From Prorocentrum cordatum (Eukaryota > Sar > Dinophyceae > Prorocentrales > Prorocentraceae), in assembly GCA_963575745.1 (NCBI GenBank), contig CAUYUJ010015018.1, positions 1 to 64,000 of the forward strand: 64,000 nucleotides of DNA, given 5' to 3'. A model generated the notes under the pieces. It was not told where the DNA came from. It worked only from the letters and a program-made list of their open reading frames with translations, and searched no databases. Positions 52,257 through 63,462 of the stretch are shown here, one piece after another. The stretch's first letter is position 1; each line of letters opens with the position of its first letter. The translations under genes were made by a program, and so were the position numbers.

Positions 52257-53280
52257 ATTTTGATTTGCCTACGCTTTTGCCTTCACTGTTGCCTTTGCCA
52301 TTGTTTTTGCTTGGCACCCAGGGAGCGCAACTGGGGGAACCGCGCGTTTGCTTTTACCTTTGCTGTTGCTTTCGCTTGGCTCCCAGGGGACTGGGGGAAC
52401 CGCCCGGGGCGATTTCCACTGCCCACCCCTTTAAGCAAAGACAGTAAGAACCCTTCTAGGCAGAGCCTAAGTAGGGGAAAAACGTTGTCCTAAGGGATCA
52501 GGACAGATTTTCCGTCACTGGGCACTCTTAGGAGGTGTCGGGAGGGTACGTTGGAGGCTTCTGGAGTAGTCTGAGGAACCTATTGAGCGTCTTGGATCGA
52601 TGTTTCGGCCATGCAGGGCCCTCTTGGGCCGTCTGGGCGGCCACTGGGTTTTTTATGAGCCCGCGTTCGAGCTCTCCGGGGCGAGGGGCCGACCCGGAGT
52701 GGGCTGGAGCTCCGATTCTGCCACCAACATTGACTCGGAACCACCCCCCCCTACCCTGGCAGAGCTACCCCGGCACCCCCCCCCCAGCAGAGTTGAAGCT
52801 CAAGAACTGAAGTTCAGGCTATATTTGAGGGTCTTTGAAACTCACACGCCGGATCGGCGGATTTAGTAGGCTGGGACGACGAAAGGGAGGAGGAGGGAGA
52901 GGAGGAGGAAGGCGAGGAGGAGGAGGACGGAGGAGGACTAGGATGAGTAGGCTTCGGGCTCCCGCGGACAATGAGGACCCAGTTTGGTCCAGTCCTGGCT
53001 GCTCTTGTGGCGCCTGCTTGGGTGTTGCTGCCAAGGCTCTTTTCGTGCCGTCCGCCGTGAGCTGGTCGACGCGTGGTCAAGACCAAATTGGCCGCGCAGC
53101 CCGCGTCCAGGACTAGGATGAGTCCTCCTCCTCTTGGGCCAAAGCGTCAGTTGCTGGCTGTTTCGGCACATGCGCTACAGCGCACTACGAAGCGAATGCC
53201 AAGAGATGTCCTCGCACATCCCTCCCTCCCCCTTCCCCCTCCTCTCCCTCCTCTCCTTCTTCCTCCTCTCCCCCCTCCTC
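52257..53280. other. No recognised gene
   Basis: A tandem duplication of about 60 bp (GCCTTTGC-TTTTGCTTGGCACCC / GCTGTTGCTTTCGCTTGGCTCCC with GGGGGAACCGC) lies at 52278-52410. A small GGA array lies at 52884-52938. Confidence 0.4.
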
Positions 53281-53286
53281 TCAACA

Positions 53287-53370
53287 CGGCCTCCTCCTCC
53301 TCCTCCTCCTCCTCCTCCTCCTCCTCCTCCTCCTCCTCCTCCTCCTCCTCCTCCTCCTCCTCCTCCTCAG
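53287..53370. repeat. (CTC)n microsatellite
   Basis: About 28 almost perfect CTC units. Confidence 0.95.
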
Positions 53371-53489
53371 CTGCCGGTTCAGACGTGCACCGCGCGCGGG
53401 CAGCCCGCTCCAAGGTAGGAAGCCTTCCCTTTTCAGGAGCGAGGATACTGTACCTCACTTCCCTCTCTTGCAGGAGGCCCACTGCTTGC

Positions 53490-54557
53490 ATGAATCGCGG
53501 TAGGAGTCGACTGACAGCTGTGTTGACGGTGTGGACCATCATGCGCGTGTGCACATACAACCCGTTGTCAGCATCGCACGAGCGGCACGAAGACATATCC
53601 AGCGAGCTGGGCTCGTGGGGCGTAGTGCTCGTATCTGGAACATGTCAAGTTGCACAGCCCGACCACGGAGCGCAGCAACACGCACACGCACGACATTGGG
53701 GAGTACACTTTGGGAAGAGGAAGGGAAAGCTAGTGTCGGACGCGCGCGGGGTTACGATATTGGTACAGAATCGGATACCTAGTCGAGCTTTGCACACAGT
53801 ATTCGTACCACCAGTGCATATTCGCGGGCGTGTGGGCGGCATACGCATTCAGACCAACGAGGTTGGCTTCGTTGCCTGTTGTATCTACCTCGCCCCGATG
53901 AGTGATGCGAAGCACACACTGATGGCTGAAAGGGTCTTTAAATGGATTGACCAGCAGCTGGACGCACTGGGGGTTAGATGTGCAATTATTATAGGAGGAG
54001 GCGTGAACAGCGGGCTAGGATTACACAGAGACGATGATGGTACCATGCAGCGCGCAAGAAGTGTGACCTTAGGAGGAAAGAATCGCTGCTGCGAGAACGA
54101 GAACGGTCGTGCATATAGAGAGTTCTGCTACAAGAACGGACTGGCAGTGGTCACTACATTCTACGAGCACGGGCCCACCTACTACGGCCCCAAGGGGCAA
54201 GAGTCACACATTGATCACGTGGCTGTCCCGTTGGGGGCCATCCCGCTTGTTTCCCAGTGCAGTTGCCTGTGCAGAGCAGCCAAGAGGCTCCAGATGATCC
54301 CTGATAGAATGTTCAGGGACCCTATCCCGATAGGAATGCACGTGGAGATGTCAATCACCAACCACGGTTACCCGACAGGTGACAATGACAAGATAGATCG
54401 GGGGTGCGTGATGAGGTGCTTGCAGAAAGGTTGTAGACAAGAAGAGCTGTTCACAAAGATGGATGAGCAGATTAAGAAGGTACCTCAAGATATCTGGGAT
54501 CAGCTGTTTCCGAAGAAGCCTCTGATTTCTTTTGGAAGAAGTACGTGGAGCGTGTGA
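53490..54557 (+). pseudogene. LINE endonuclease/exonuclease/phosphatase-type domain with damaged active site
   Basis: Open from ATG 53490 to TGA 54555. The fold pattern of an APE-type endonuclease is visible: start MRVCTYNPLS (Asn), …GVTILVQNRIPSRA…, …GRVGGIRIQTNEVGF…, …GRAYREFCYKNGLAVVTTFY…PTYYG…, end SHIDHVAVP (Asp-His). Two expected catalytic positions are altered: the L-Q-E-type segment reads V-S-G-T, and the G-D-x-N segment reads IIIGGGVNSG with no Asp. A CTCTCTTGCAG acceptor-like site lies just upstream at 53462-53472. The domain would nick target DNA; this copy is probably inactive. Confidence 0.8.
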
Positions 54558-54943
54558 ATGCGGCGTTGCACAGCACGTTCAAGCAGGGCGCGCGCGGCAC
54601 AGACAGCACATACTGCATGATGCGCACGAGGAGGAGGCAGCTGCTGGAGGAGAGGAGGCGGCACAGAGAAGGACTACATGAGGAAGGCTCGGAGGCGAGC
54701 AGGATGGAGGTGGAGCAGGAGCTTAAAAGAGGGACGGCAGCACTGAAGGAGCTGAGAGTGGCACACGTAACAGCAGAACAGGAAGGCATCGTTCGAGAGA
54801 TTTGTGAGGCTTACAAGGAGAACAGGTTCGATGAGATGCACAGGCTTAGGGTAGAGCATCAGCGAAACGGGCGAGGGCCAAGAAGAGGTTCTGCTACAGC
54901 CACCGTTGTCACTGGTCCGGAGAGCAGTGGAGAGAGGGGCTAG
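54545..54943 (+). pseudogene. LINE linker between endonuclease and RT
   Basis: Continues in another frame (WKKYVERVNAALHSTFKQ…RRRQLLEERRRHREGLHEE…), strongly helical and charged, up to a TAG at 54941. The frameshift lies around 54525-54540 near TTTCTTTTGG. Confidence 0.6.
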
Positions 54944-55779
54944 GTCGCGACCCGCACGGCGGAGGGTTAGCGTGCACCCCGCTCGACTGAGAGCGGACTG
55001 GGCAGGATTACGCGAACGACTGCGAGCTCGACGATGGTGACTTTCCCTTCTTGCCCTCTGATGCTGATCTACAAGCAAGAGTGCAGAAGGGTCTCTGGGC
55101 CATGGAATCATTCTGCAGACAGGCCAACAAAAAAAACGACGTGCATATCCTGAATGGGGGCTCCCAGTGGAAATGGCGCGGATGCTGATTGAGCCAAATA
55201 TATATCTGCCTGGGACGACTGAGCAAACAAAAAGACTACAAACAAAAAAGACTAGAAGCTAAGCGGATCAGAGAAGCTGGGGAAGAAGAGGATGAGGAGG
55301 AGCCCGAGAAGCACAGCCCGCACTCCTCCTAGCCAAAGGGCGAAAGCTTCTCCAGAAGTTAGGTTGGAACCCAGGTGAAACAGTAGGAGCACGCCAGCGC
55401 GCTGCAGGCGAACCAGCACAAGAAATTACAGTTGATTCCCAATGGCAGTTTGGCAGAACGGAACTATCGGGAGTTGGAATGCCTCTATTTAGAGTTTGAG
55501 AGTACGAGGCACCGAAGATGCTGCTGAAGTTTGTGGAGCACTTCAGACAATGCCAGACGATGCCACTGGACATGTTACGACCGCACAGTTCTGCAGCGGA
55601 GAAAGCGAATAAACATATAGGTGTTGCGGGGGGGCGCATCATGCATGCACGCTGCGCAGCTAGCATGGCATGGCGCAGCGGGATCAACCGAAGAGCGTCG
55701 CCTATTGTTCGACCCCACTTTGCGCACGGAGGGCTAGCGCATCTGTCGCGTGTGCGAACAGGCAGGGAGATCGTTAACC
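54944..55779 (+). pseudogene. Decayed N-terminal part of the LINE reverse transcriptase
   Basis: Only short open pieces remain (…LLKFVEHFRQCQTMPLDMLR… at 55518-55577; …SGINRRASPIVRPHFAHGGL… at 55677). Their position between linker and RT palm and absence of other features suggest the fingers region, badly mutated. Confidence 0.45.
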
Positions 55780-56769
55780 ATGAGCAATTTTGGCTGCACA
55801 AACGCATTCGCTTCGACCGACAGAGCGCTACGTCGTGGACAGATCGGCTGCACCGCCGTAGAGTGTGACCTCCCGTGCGCCTACGGAGCGCTGGAGCACG
55901 CAGCTCTGCCCCTACAGGCAGCCGACGGAAGAGTTGACCTGAAATGCAACAAAGGGGCCCACATGGGCTTCACGCTGGCCCCGCGTGACTTTAACGATAG
56001 CTACAATCCAATCGTCACAGGCTGGCTAGAGGGGGAGAAAGAACCGGAAGGACAGCCGGTGGATGATACCCAGCACCCCATAAATGAGCGGCACTGCGAC
56101 TTGAGCACTAGCACCTTCGTGGACGATCTCACTAAGATTACGACACTGCTTATCGCAGCAAGAAAAGAAGAAGCGGTGGAGCAGGTCAACCTGGCAAGCG
56201 GTAGACTCGAGAAGGCACTAACAGCAGGAAGCTGGCGCCTCAACCCTGGCAAGGCAAACCGCCTTCTATTTTTAAGAGGTGGGCGAAGCTATCAATGCAC
56301 GCGGGCACTGAGGAAGCAGACGAGTGGACTCAGGGGAGAGGCCTTGCGAGAGACGAGGGCGCTAGGGCCCTACGCGCCGTCGGACCAGGGACTGGGAAGC
56401 GAGATAAGGAGACGCTGCGATGCGGCAAGAGCAGCATGGAGGCAGTGTAGCACGTTCTGGCCGTCCAAGACTTCGAAGGCAATCAAGCGTAGCGTGTTTA
56501 TGGCTGTTACCGTGGGTGCAGCATTGAGCGGGTCATCATGCTTTGTCATAAGTCAGAAGTACACGGATGCGATCGACACTACCCTGCGCGAGCTACTCAG
56601 GTACTTGTCGAAGGGGGGAGAACTGTTGGACAGGCGAGCAGGGAAGGAAGAGGACGACGACATTGGAGGAGGTGTTCAGGGATTGGAGGATCAACAGGAG
56701 CGCAGACGAGCTGAGAGTCAGAAGACTAAAGTGGTATCAGCGCTGGTCGCAATTCCCGAACGATCATGA
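55780..56769 (+). pseudogene. LINE reverse transcriptase palm and thumb
   Basis: ATG at 55780; open to TGA 56767. Motif A region …GCTNAFASTD… (about 55792-55821) matches the D-x-T-N-A-F type but the catalytic Asp position appears to be Gly. Motif B region …GAHMGFTLAPRDFNDSY…, motif C …TFVDDLTKI… with Asp-Asp at 56122-56127. Downstream …VFMAVTVGAALSGSSCFVIS… (about 56497-56560) is thumb. Would copy element RNA at the nick; probably inactive. Confidence 0.8.
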
Positions 56770-57073
56770 AGCAGTCATAGCAGCAACATTCGGCGCGCCC
56801 AAGAGTGACCAGATCATAGGGGCGAAGCGCATCACAGAGCACAAGAACATTAGACAGCCCACACCTTTGGCCAAGCAGCGTCTCGAGGACATGCGTTACT
56901 TAGCTAACCATGACGAAGAATTCAAAGAATGGCACGGTAAAAGGTCGAGCGACACGCGTTTATTTACAGAGGGATCGGACGAACAAGAGAAATGGCTTAA
57001 GACGGACCCTTCAGTGTTGAACAGCGTTGCTAGAGAATGGAAACATAGTAGACCACAGCCAGTATCTACATAA
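56567..57073 (+). pseudogene. LINE C-terminal region after RT
   Basis: After a frameshift near 56650: …LEEVFRDWRINRSADELRVR…LKWYQRWSQFPNDHEAVIAA…. The R-x-x-W-Y-Q and D-H-x-x-V segments fit the post-RT region of LINEs that I recall from dinoflagellates. Ends at TAA 57071. Confidence 0.6.
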
Positions 57074-57135
57074 CCAGAAACTGGATAAAAAGATTTTGTG
57101 ATTTCAGGAGTGTAAACTCGGAGGGGGCAGATGTA

Positions 57136-57480
57136 GTGTGCGGATGTAGATTTCGGGCAGCAGCGGCTCTGGCAGCACGCAGGAGAGCACAGCATAAGAT
57201 AGAGCCGATCATCCCTAAGCTTGTGATCACGAATCAATGCCCGTGGTGCAGATCGAATTTTTCCAGTAAGAGAGCAGGGGCAGATCGCGCAGCAAGAGCG
57301 GCAGAGGGGACGGGCATCTGTTACATTGCTTTCTCGAAATGGGGACACAAGCCGATGGAAGTAAGCGAGAGCGAGTCGATCTGCAGTGGTTGCCAGTATC
57401 AAGCCAGCAGGGTCGACGATTTCCAGTCACACGCCACTGGCCACCATCCTGGACCTCACACAGTACGATTTGGCAGAGAT
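57136..57480 (+). pseudogene. LINE zinc-finger segment
   Basis: Cys pair CPWC at residues 35-38 of this frame and a classical C-x2-C-x12-H-x3-H finger CSGCQYQASRVDDFQSHATG + H (57382-57444). Such fingers are found in C-terminal regions of LINE ORF2 proteins and may bind nucleic acid. The frame remains open to 57816 but later residues are low-complexity. Confidence 0.65.
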
Positions 57481-58470
57481 GAGGATGTCTTGGGCGTCGG
57501 CGAAGAAGAAGAGGGCGGCGGAAGGGACAGGCGGGGCAGACAGCAGCAGCGGGGGCCGGCAGCTATCTGGGAAAGGAGGAGGTGGCAGGGGGCACAAGCA
57601 AGTGAGAGCAGACAACGTCGCCGCAGCCCCCGAACTCCAGCAAGCCTTGGTCACTGCCCAGAAGTTAACCCTCCGCGTAGCAGCAGAGCAGAGAGACATG
57701 GCCAACATATGCACCGAGTTCTGAATCCTTCCACGCACAGCCTCGATCGTTCGAGAAGGTATCGAGGCTGGTCAGGGCAAGGGACACAAGCTGCCCCCCC
57801 CCCCCCGCGCACATAGCGGCCGGGGTGATTTGGGCGATGCGCGACGCGTTCGGGGACGATGGGGGCCGAGGGAGAAGCCAAGAAAGTACTCGCGTCGTGG
57901 ATGGAAGCAGCAGGACCAGAGGAGTACGGGAAAGCATACGTGGACGAGTTGTTTCAGGGTGTTCCGACTGCGGGAGTGTTACAGCCCAGACGGAGCGCCA
58001 GAGCAGGAGCGCAAGGCAAAACTTCAGTATTCGCTCAACATGAGCCCCGGCCTCAGGACGGTGCTCCACCTGGCCACGGGACCCCCAGCTCAAGTTCCCA
58101 CGGTAGACATGAGGGCCTTCCAGAGCGCCTTCACCTTGGGGTTGACCAAAGCGGGGGATACCAAGCCGACGGGAGCGGGACCCAGGACGGGGTCGGAGAG
58201 GACAGTGGAGCGCCAGCTGAGGAATTTCCAGAGAGCGTGATGCAGCACGCGCGCGTGTTGGCCCGTGATCCTCGTAAGCTCGCGAGTCTCTACAAGATGC
58301 GGGACAACAGGGTGCAGAGAGTCGGGCAGCTAGCCAGAGCAGTAGAATTCGTTAGGCGTCAGATGTCCCAACAGTTGCAATATACGTATCTAAGTGGACA
58401 ATATGTTTTACTGAGGACGCACAAGCACAACACGAATGGGGAGAGAAGATGTATTTTTTGTCGAGAGTAG
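57481..58470 (+). pseudogene. Probable LINE 3' coding tail
   Basis: Open pieces at 57830-58240 (…RKAKLQYSLNMSPGLRTVLH…) and 57859-58470 (…LASLYKMRDNRVQRVGQLAR…) lie in different frames. They lie directly downstream of the zinc-finger part and read like helical protein, but no domain can be named. Confidence 0.35.
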
Positions 58471-58549
58471 CCGTCTCTATCGAGCTGCAGGGGGACTTGC
58501 ACTGCGCAGATTGCCAGCACATCTGTATTGCTTGTACTGCTTGGACGCC

Positions 58550-59062
58550 ATGGCGTCTGGACCAGCGCGCTCCACGGGGACAGCTGCCACGGCGGGGACG
58601 GCGCCGATTGCAGCTACGGGAGCGAACGCAGTGACTGTCCCACAGCCGCCGAGCGTGAGCCCACCAGGGCCGATTCGCTCGAAGGCAGCACCGACCCGCA
58701 GGAACCGGACTGACCAGGGGAGGGCGCAGTCGGCACAGCAGGCCCATCTTACGACGAGCCGCCTGCTGCGTGAGCATTACTCTACGATTCTTGGCCAGTG
58801 CAGCCTCCTGAACAGCCAGCTCAGCCGCCTCCAGCTCCAGAGGGATAATATTATGACCCCAGTCGTGAATGATACGCAGCTCGAGGCTGACTGCATCACC
58901 ACGCGTCGCAACATCGACAGCCATATACACGACTTGCATGATGAGCTAGACCGTCTGCATGACTGTATACGTGTGCTTGATGAATCTCACATGGGAGTGC
59001 AGCGTTTCGACTGGGAGATCTCGAGGCCGAGTGGGAGCAGCGAGCGGGAGGAGGGGCAGTAG
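58550..59062 (+). CDS. Hypothetical coiled-coil protein, 170 aa
   Basis: ATG at 58550 in good context (GCCATGG) to TAG at 59060; the frame is open upstream to 58436. Residues 1-60 are Ala/Thr/Pro-rich and disordered; residues about 70-155 are heptad-like (…LREHYSTILGQCSLLNSQLS… …IHDLHDELDRLHDCIRVLDE…), predicted coiled coil. It directly follows the LINE remnant and could be its tail or ORF1 of another element; no family recognised. Confidence 0.45.
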   Translation: MASGPARSTGTAATAGTAPIAATGANAVTVPQPPSVSPPGPIRSKAAPTRRNRTDQGRAQSAQQAHLTTSRLLREHYSTILGQCSLLNSQLSRLQLQRDNIMTPVVNDTQLEADCITTRRNIDSHIHDLHDELDRLHDCIRVLDESHMGVQRFDWEISRPSGSSEREEGQ

Positions 59063-59565
59063 CTGGCGCAGCTCGTGTCGTCCCCCCCCCTCCTCCAGAG
59101 AGCTTGCTGCTGCTGCTTGCCTCCCCCGCCACTCCGAATGGGCTGCCCCCCCCCCCCGACCTGCACGGGCTGTTGTTCGGCCTGCAGAGCACGGAGTACG
59201 TGAGGCAGGGCCGCCCACGGATCCGCGTTGGGGATGGCAGGGTCGGCCCCTCCTTCCTCCACCTCTTTCCCCGATTTTTTTAGACTCCCAGGCCTCGTGA
59301 GGCCAGAGATCCAGCAGTGTTAGGTGCGTGGCTCGCCCTGAAAGGGTAACCATGCACCTCCCGAGTTTGAGGTTTAAAATGCGACGGGATGCCTCTGCCG
59401 ACGCGGCAGCGCTTGCAGCGAGAGGCTGCGGCGTCCGCCGTAGGCGGCAGTGGAGGGACAGGCACACGTCCCATCCTTGATTCCTTCCATTTCTTTCCTA
59501 GGGGCCCGATGCGATGCGAGCGAATCGGACAGGGCCCCCAACGGCTCCACCACCACCACCACCAC
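59063..59565. other. No recognised gene
   Basis: Unremarkable sequence; open frames on both strands lack motifs. Confidence 0.4.
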
Positions 59566-59566
59566 C

Positions 59567-59860
59567 TCCCCCTCCTCCTCCTCCTCCTCCTCCTCCTCCT
59601 CCTCCTCCTCCTCCTCCTCCTCCCTCTCCTCCTCCCCACCTCTCCAGCTCTCCTCCCTCCATCCCCCCCTCCTCCTCCTCCTCCTCCTCTCCTCCTCCTC
59701 CTCCTCCTCCTCCTCCTCCTCCTCCTTCCTCCTCCTCCTCCTCCTCCTCCTCCCAGGATGGCCTCCTCTCCCCCCTTCGCTCAGGACGACCTCCTCTCTC
59801 CCTCCCTCCATCCTCTCCCTCCCTCCCTCCTCTCCCCCCTCCTCCTCTCCCCCTTTTTCA
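59567..59860. repeat. CTC microsatellites and polypyrimidine
   Basis: (CTC)n at 59567-59625 and 59668-59750, preceded by (CAC)n and followed by CTCTCCC-rich sequence. Confidence 0.95.
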
Positions 59861-59989
59861 GGAGTGCCCCTCGCAGGGGGGGCGGCCGCTGCCCGTCTGC
59901 CTGGCAGGCCCCCGCGGGCGCGCCCGGGGCAGGGAGGGGAGGGGGCAGGAGGGAAAAGGGAAGGGGAGAGGGAGGAGGCAAGCCTGGTG

Positions 59990-60095
59990 CGCTCCCAGAC
60001 CTCCCCGCACTGCGACAAAAATCACGACCGGGGAGCCTCCCCGGGCCCCAGGCCCGACGAAAAACGACTCAGGACGACGTCGGGGATCTGGGCTC
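59990..60095 (-). repeat. Inverted copy of the 31383-31495 repeat
   Basis: Minus strand reads CTGAGTCGTTTTTCGTCGGG ... GGGCCCGGGGAGG ... CGTGATTTTTGTCGCAGTGC ... GGAGGTCTGGG. Confidence 0.6.
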
Positions 60096-60149
60096 GCGCT
60101 TCATCTGGCATCCTACCCCTCCCTCTATCCGCGGATGCGTATCATAGCC

Positions 60150-60540
60150 GACCTAGAACTACACACACACACACACAAGAAAAACATCGTGTGATGCGCA
60201 ATCGGAAAAGGGGATCTGCGTGCACAGGAGGAGGTGGCGGGCGAGCGGGAGGACGAGCAGGAAGAAAAGGAGGATGGGTAAGGAGGAGGAGGACGAGGAA
60301 GAGCAGCAGAAGTAGCAAGAATTGGAGTGGAAGGAGCGGGAGGGGCAGGAGGACCAGGGGAAGGCGGAAGAGGTGGAAGGAGGTGGGCGACACCGATGAG
60401 GAAGAAGTCGGGTCAAGAAACGTGGCCCGCGCTGCGGCGAGGGCGCAGTTCTTACCAACGGGAGCAGAGCTGCGATTCTAAGATGAGGCCCACGCTACAG
60501 CGGGAGCGTTCGGACGGGGGCAAACGCGGATTCACACGTT
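60150..60540 (-). repeat. Dispersed repeat family with internal CTC array, copy 2
   Basis: Minus-strand counterpart of 33600-33975: CCCGCTGTAGCGTGGGCCTC, CGCAGCGCGGGCCAC, CTTCCACC, CTC-type array, CTTTTCCGATTGCGCATCAC ACGA, TAGGTCGGCTATGA. A (CA)n is inserted near 60161-60178. Confidence 0.75.
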
Positions 60541-60724
60541 GAAGCGTAGTTAGTCTCTCTGCCCCCTCCCTCCGCACAGGAGGGATTTGGAGGATTAGGA
60601 GCAGGAGCTAACACGTAAGGAAGACCGATTCGCCCACATCATGCGTGTTAAAACAAATATACGCAGAGGAGGGGCGGACACGGTCAGAACATAGGGAGAG
60701 GAGAGCAGTAGTCAGATTGTGTAC

Positions 60725-61130
60725 TTGTAGAGGAGGGAAGGGGGGGAGGGAAGAGGAGAGGAGAGGAGGATGAGGGGAGGAGAGAAGGAGGATGAGAGGA
60801 AGGGGGAGAGGAGCGAGGGAGGATGAGGGGTGAAGGGGGAGGGGAGGGGAGGGAGATGAGAGCAGGGAGGGAGAAAGGGAGGCAGGGAGGAAGGTAGGGG
60901 AAGAGGGCGGGCGGGCGGGAGGACGACCAGGACCAGCACAAGAACTAGGACAAGGACCAGGACGACGACGAGGAGAAGGAGGGAGGAGGAGCAGGTGGAG
61001 CAGGAGGAGTAGGAGGAGTGGAAGGGGGAGAAAGATAGAAACACCAACGGCAGGGAGGGAAGAAGACGCAAATGAGGAGGAGGAGAGGGGAGAAGGGGAA
61101 AAGGAAGGATTAAAAAGAAGGAGGAGATAG
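60725..61130. repeat. Irregular polypurine tract
   Basis: GGGGAGGAGAGGAGG-type sequence with a few pyrimidines. Confidence 0.85.
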
Positions 61131-61135
61131 GGCAT

Positions 61136-61289
61136 GGTGGCATGATGATGGTGATGGCGTTGATGCTGCTGTCGGGGGGACGATGATGATACTGATGAGG
61201 ATGGTGATGATACTGATGATGATGATGCTGATGATGATGCTGCTGATGATGATGATGCTGATTGTGAGGATAAGTATGATGAGGATGAC

Positions 61290-61335
<46 letters not shown>

Positions 61336-61553
61336 CTGACGATGAGGGGGAATGAGGATGATGGTGATGATGGTGTTGCGGATGATGATGATGATGCTGG
61401 TGATGGTGATGGTGATGGTGATGGTGACGGTGATGGTGACGGTGACGGTGACGGTGATGGTGATGGTGATGTTGTTGATGGTGATGGTGTTGATGATGCT
61501 GATGATGATAATGATGTTGGGAATGAGGATGATGGCGATACTGATGATGGTGG

Positions 61554-61594
<41 letters not shown>

Positions 61595-61755
61595 ATAATG
61601 GTGGCAGCGATGGTAATGATGACAATGATGAGGATGATGCTGATGACGACGATGATGACAATGATGCTAGTAATAATGATGGTGGTGATGATGGTGATGC
61701 TGATGATTGTGATGATGATGATAATGATGCGGATTACGATAATGATGACGATGAG
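61136..61755. repeat. GAT/GGT trinucleotide array
   Basis: GATGAT, GGTGAT and GCTGAT triplets; same type as 32424-33310. Confidence 0.95.
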
Positions 61756-62390
61756 GAGGAGGAGGAGGAGGAGGAGGAGGAGGAGGAGGAGGAGGAGGAG
61801 GAGGAGGAGGAGGGGAGGAGGAGGAGGAGGAGGAGGAGGAGGAGGAGGAGGAGGAGGAGGAGGAGGAGGAGGAGGAGGGGGGGGGGGGGGGGAGGAGGGA
61901 GGAGGAGGAGGAGGAGGGAGGAGGGGAGGAGGAGGAGGAGGAGGGGAGGAGGAGGAGGAGGAGGAGGAGGAGGAGGAGGAGGAGGAGGAGGAGGAGGGAG
62001 GAGGAGGAGGAGGAGGAGGAGGAGGAGGAGGAGGAGGAGGAGGAGGAGGGAGGAGGAGGAGGAGGAGGAGGAGGAGGAGGAGGGGAGGAGAGGAGGAGGA
62101 GGAGGAGGAGGAGGAGGAGGAGGAGGGGGGGGGGGGAGGCGGAGGAGGAGGAGGAGGAGGAGGAGGAGGAGGAGGAGGAGGAGGAGGAGGAGGAGGAGGA
62201 GGAGGAGGAGGAGGAGAGGGGAGGAGGAGGGAGGAGGAGAGGAGGGCGGAGGAGGAGGAGGAGGAGGGGGGAGGGGGAGGGAAGAGGAGGAGGAGGAGGA
62301 GGAGGAGGAGGAGGAGGGAGTGGAGGCGGAACGGGAGAGGGAGGAGGGGGAGGAGAAGATGGGATAGGGGGGGGAGGGGGGGGGGGGCGC
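61756..62390. repeat. (GGA)n polypurine tract, about 630 bp
   Basis: Near-perfect GGA with G-runs at 61877-61892 and 62126-62137; continuous with the GAT array on its left. Confidence 0.95.
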
Positions 62391-62460
62391 AACAGGAGGT
62401 TAACGAGCAGGAGGATGTGGCGGAGGAAGAGGGTATTCGCACGCCACGATAGGGGATACT

Positions 62461-62605
62461 ACAGAGACCGAGAGAAGAGAGAAGAGACAAGTGAGAAAAG
62501 AGAGGAGATAAAAGAGAAAAGAGAGAGAGAGAGAGGAGAGAGAAAGAGAAGAGCAGAGATAGAGAGAGAGAGAGAGGGAAATAGAGAGAGAGAGAGAGAG
62601 ACAAA
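62461..62605. repeat. (GA)n and GAGAAAAGA repeats
   Basis: Purine-only array. Confidence 0.9.
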
Positions 62606-62980
62606 ACGAGCGCCACGAGAGCAGAGCGTTCCTCAAGGAAAATTAAGGGGCAGCGGAGAAGAGGAGGACGCTGGAGACGGAAGAAGAGGAGGAACGGGTG
62701 CAAGGTGTAGGAGGGTGAGGCGGTGGAGCGAATATAGCTGGAATAGCAAGAAGAGGCGTCGGATGCGGTCGGTGTAGTCGGCGATATCCGCATGTAGAAG
62801 AGCGGATCCATGTGATGACGCCTGGCGAATATGGTTGATTCACATCTTTCGCGTGAAAGGAGTCTCACAGCCAGACACTTCACCTGGAAGACGGGGCTCG
62901 CCAATTCGGTGGGCAATGTGTGGATACGTACCCCCAAGAACTGCATGTGACGGGATCTTCGACAAAGGCGACACAAGCAG
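62606..62980. other. No gene seen
   Basis: Unremarkable spacer of about 375 bp between repeats. Confidence 0.4.
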
Positions 62981-63124
62981 GAGGAGGAGGAGATAGAGGA
63001 GGAGGAGGAGGAGGAGGAGGAGGAGGAGGAGGAGGAGGAGGAGGAGGAGGAGGAGGAGGAGGAGGAGAGAGGGGAGGGAGGAGGAGGAGGAGGAGGAGGA
63101 GGAGGAGGAGGAGGAGGAGGAGGG
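62981..63124. repeat. (GGA)n microsatellite
   Basis: Near-perfect GGA array. Confidence 0.95.
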
Positions 63125-63274
63125 GAAGCCCTCCGCCCCCAGAGGGTCTCATCGCGCATACGCATCATGACCGCCGCTGAATGTATGTTCCGGGGTTCGG
63201 GGCCCTTCGGACCCCCCCACCAGATGGGACCGCAGTCTTTCACCTCCGCCCAAGATGGGATGGGGGCAGATGAC

Positions 63275-63418
63275 GTCGGCGACGTTGACGACGACGACGA
63301 CGACGACGTCGACGACCACAGCGTCGGCGACCACAGCGTCGACGACGGCGACGTCGAAGACGCCGACAACGAAGGCGAAGACGAGGACGAATACGAAGAC
63401 GAAGACGGTGATGCCGAA

Positions 63419-63462
<44 letters not shown>

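Larger units (their letters stand above)
53490..58470 (+). mobile_element. Decayed non-LTR retrotransposon (LINE)
   Basis: About 5 kb containing, in order, an endonuclease-type domain, a helical linker, a reverse transcriptase, a thumb-like region and a C-terminal C2H2-type zinc-finger segment, all plus strand but in several frames with stops. No LTRs flank it. The ORF1 part is absent or lies beyond the CTC array. The 3' boundary is not sharp; 58470 is where the last related open segment ends. Confidence 0.85.
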
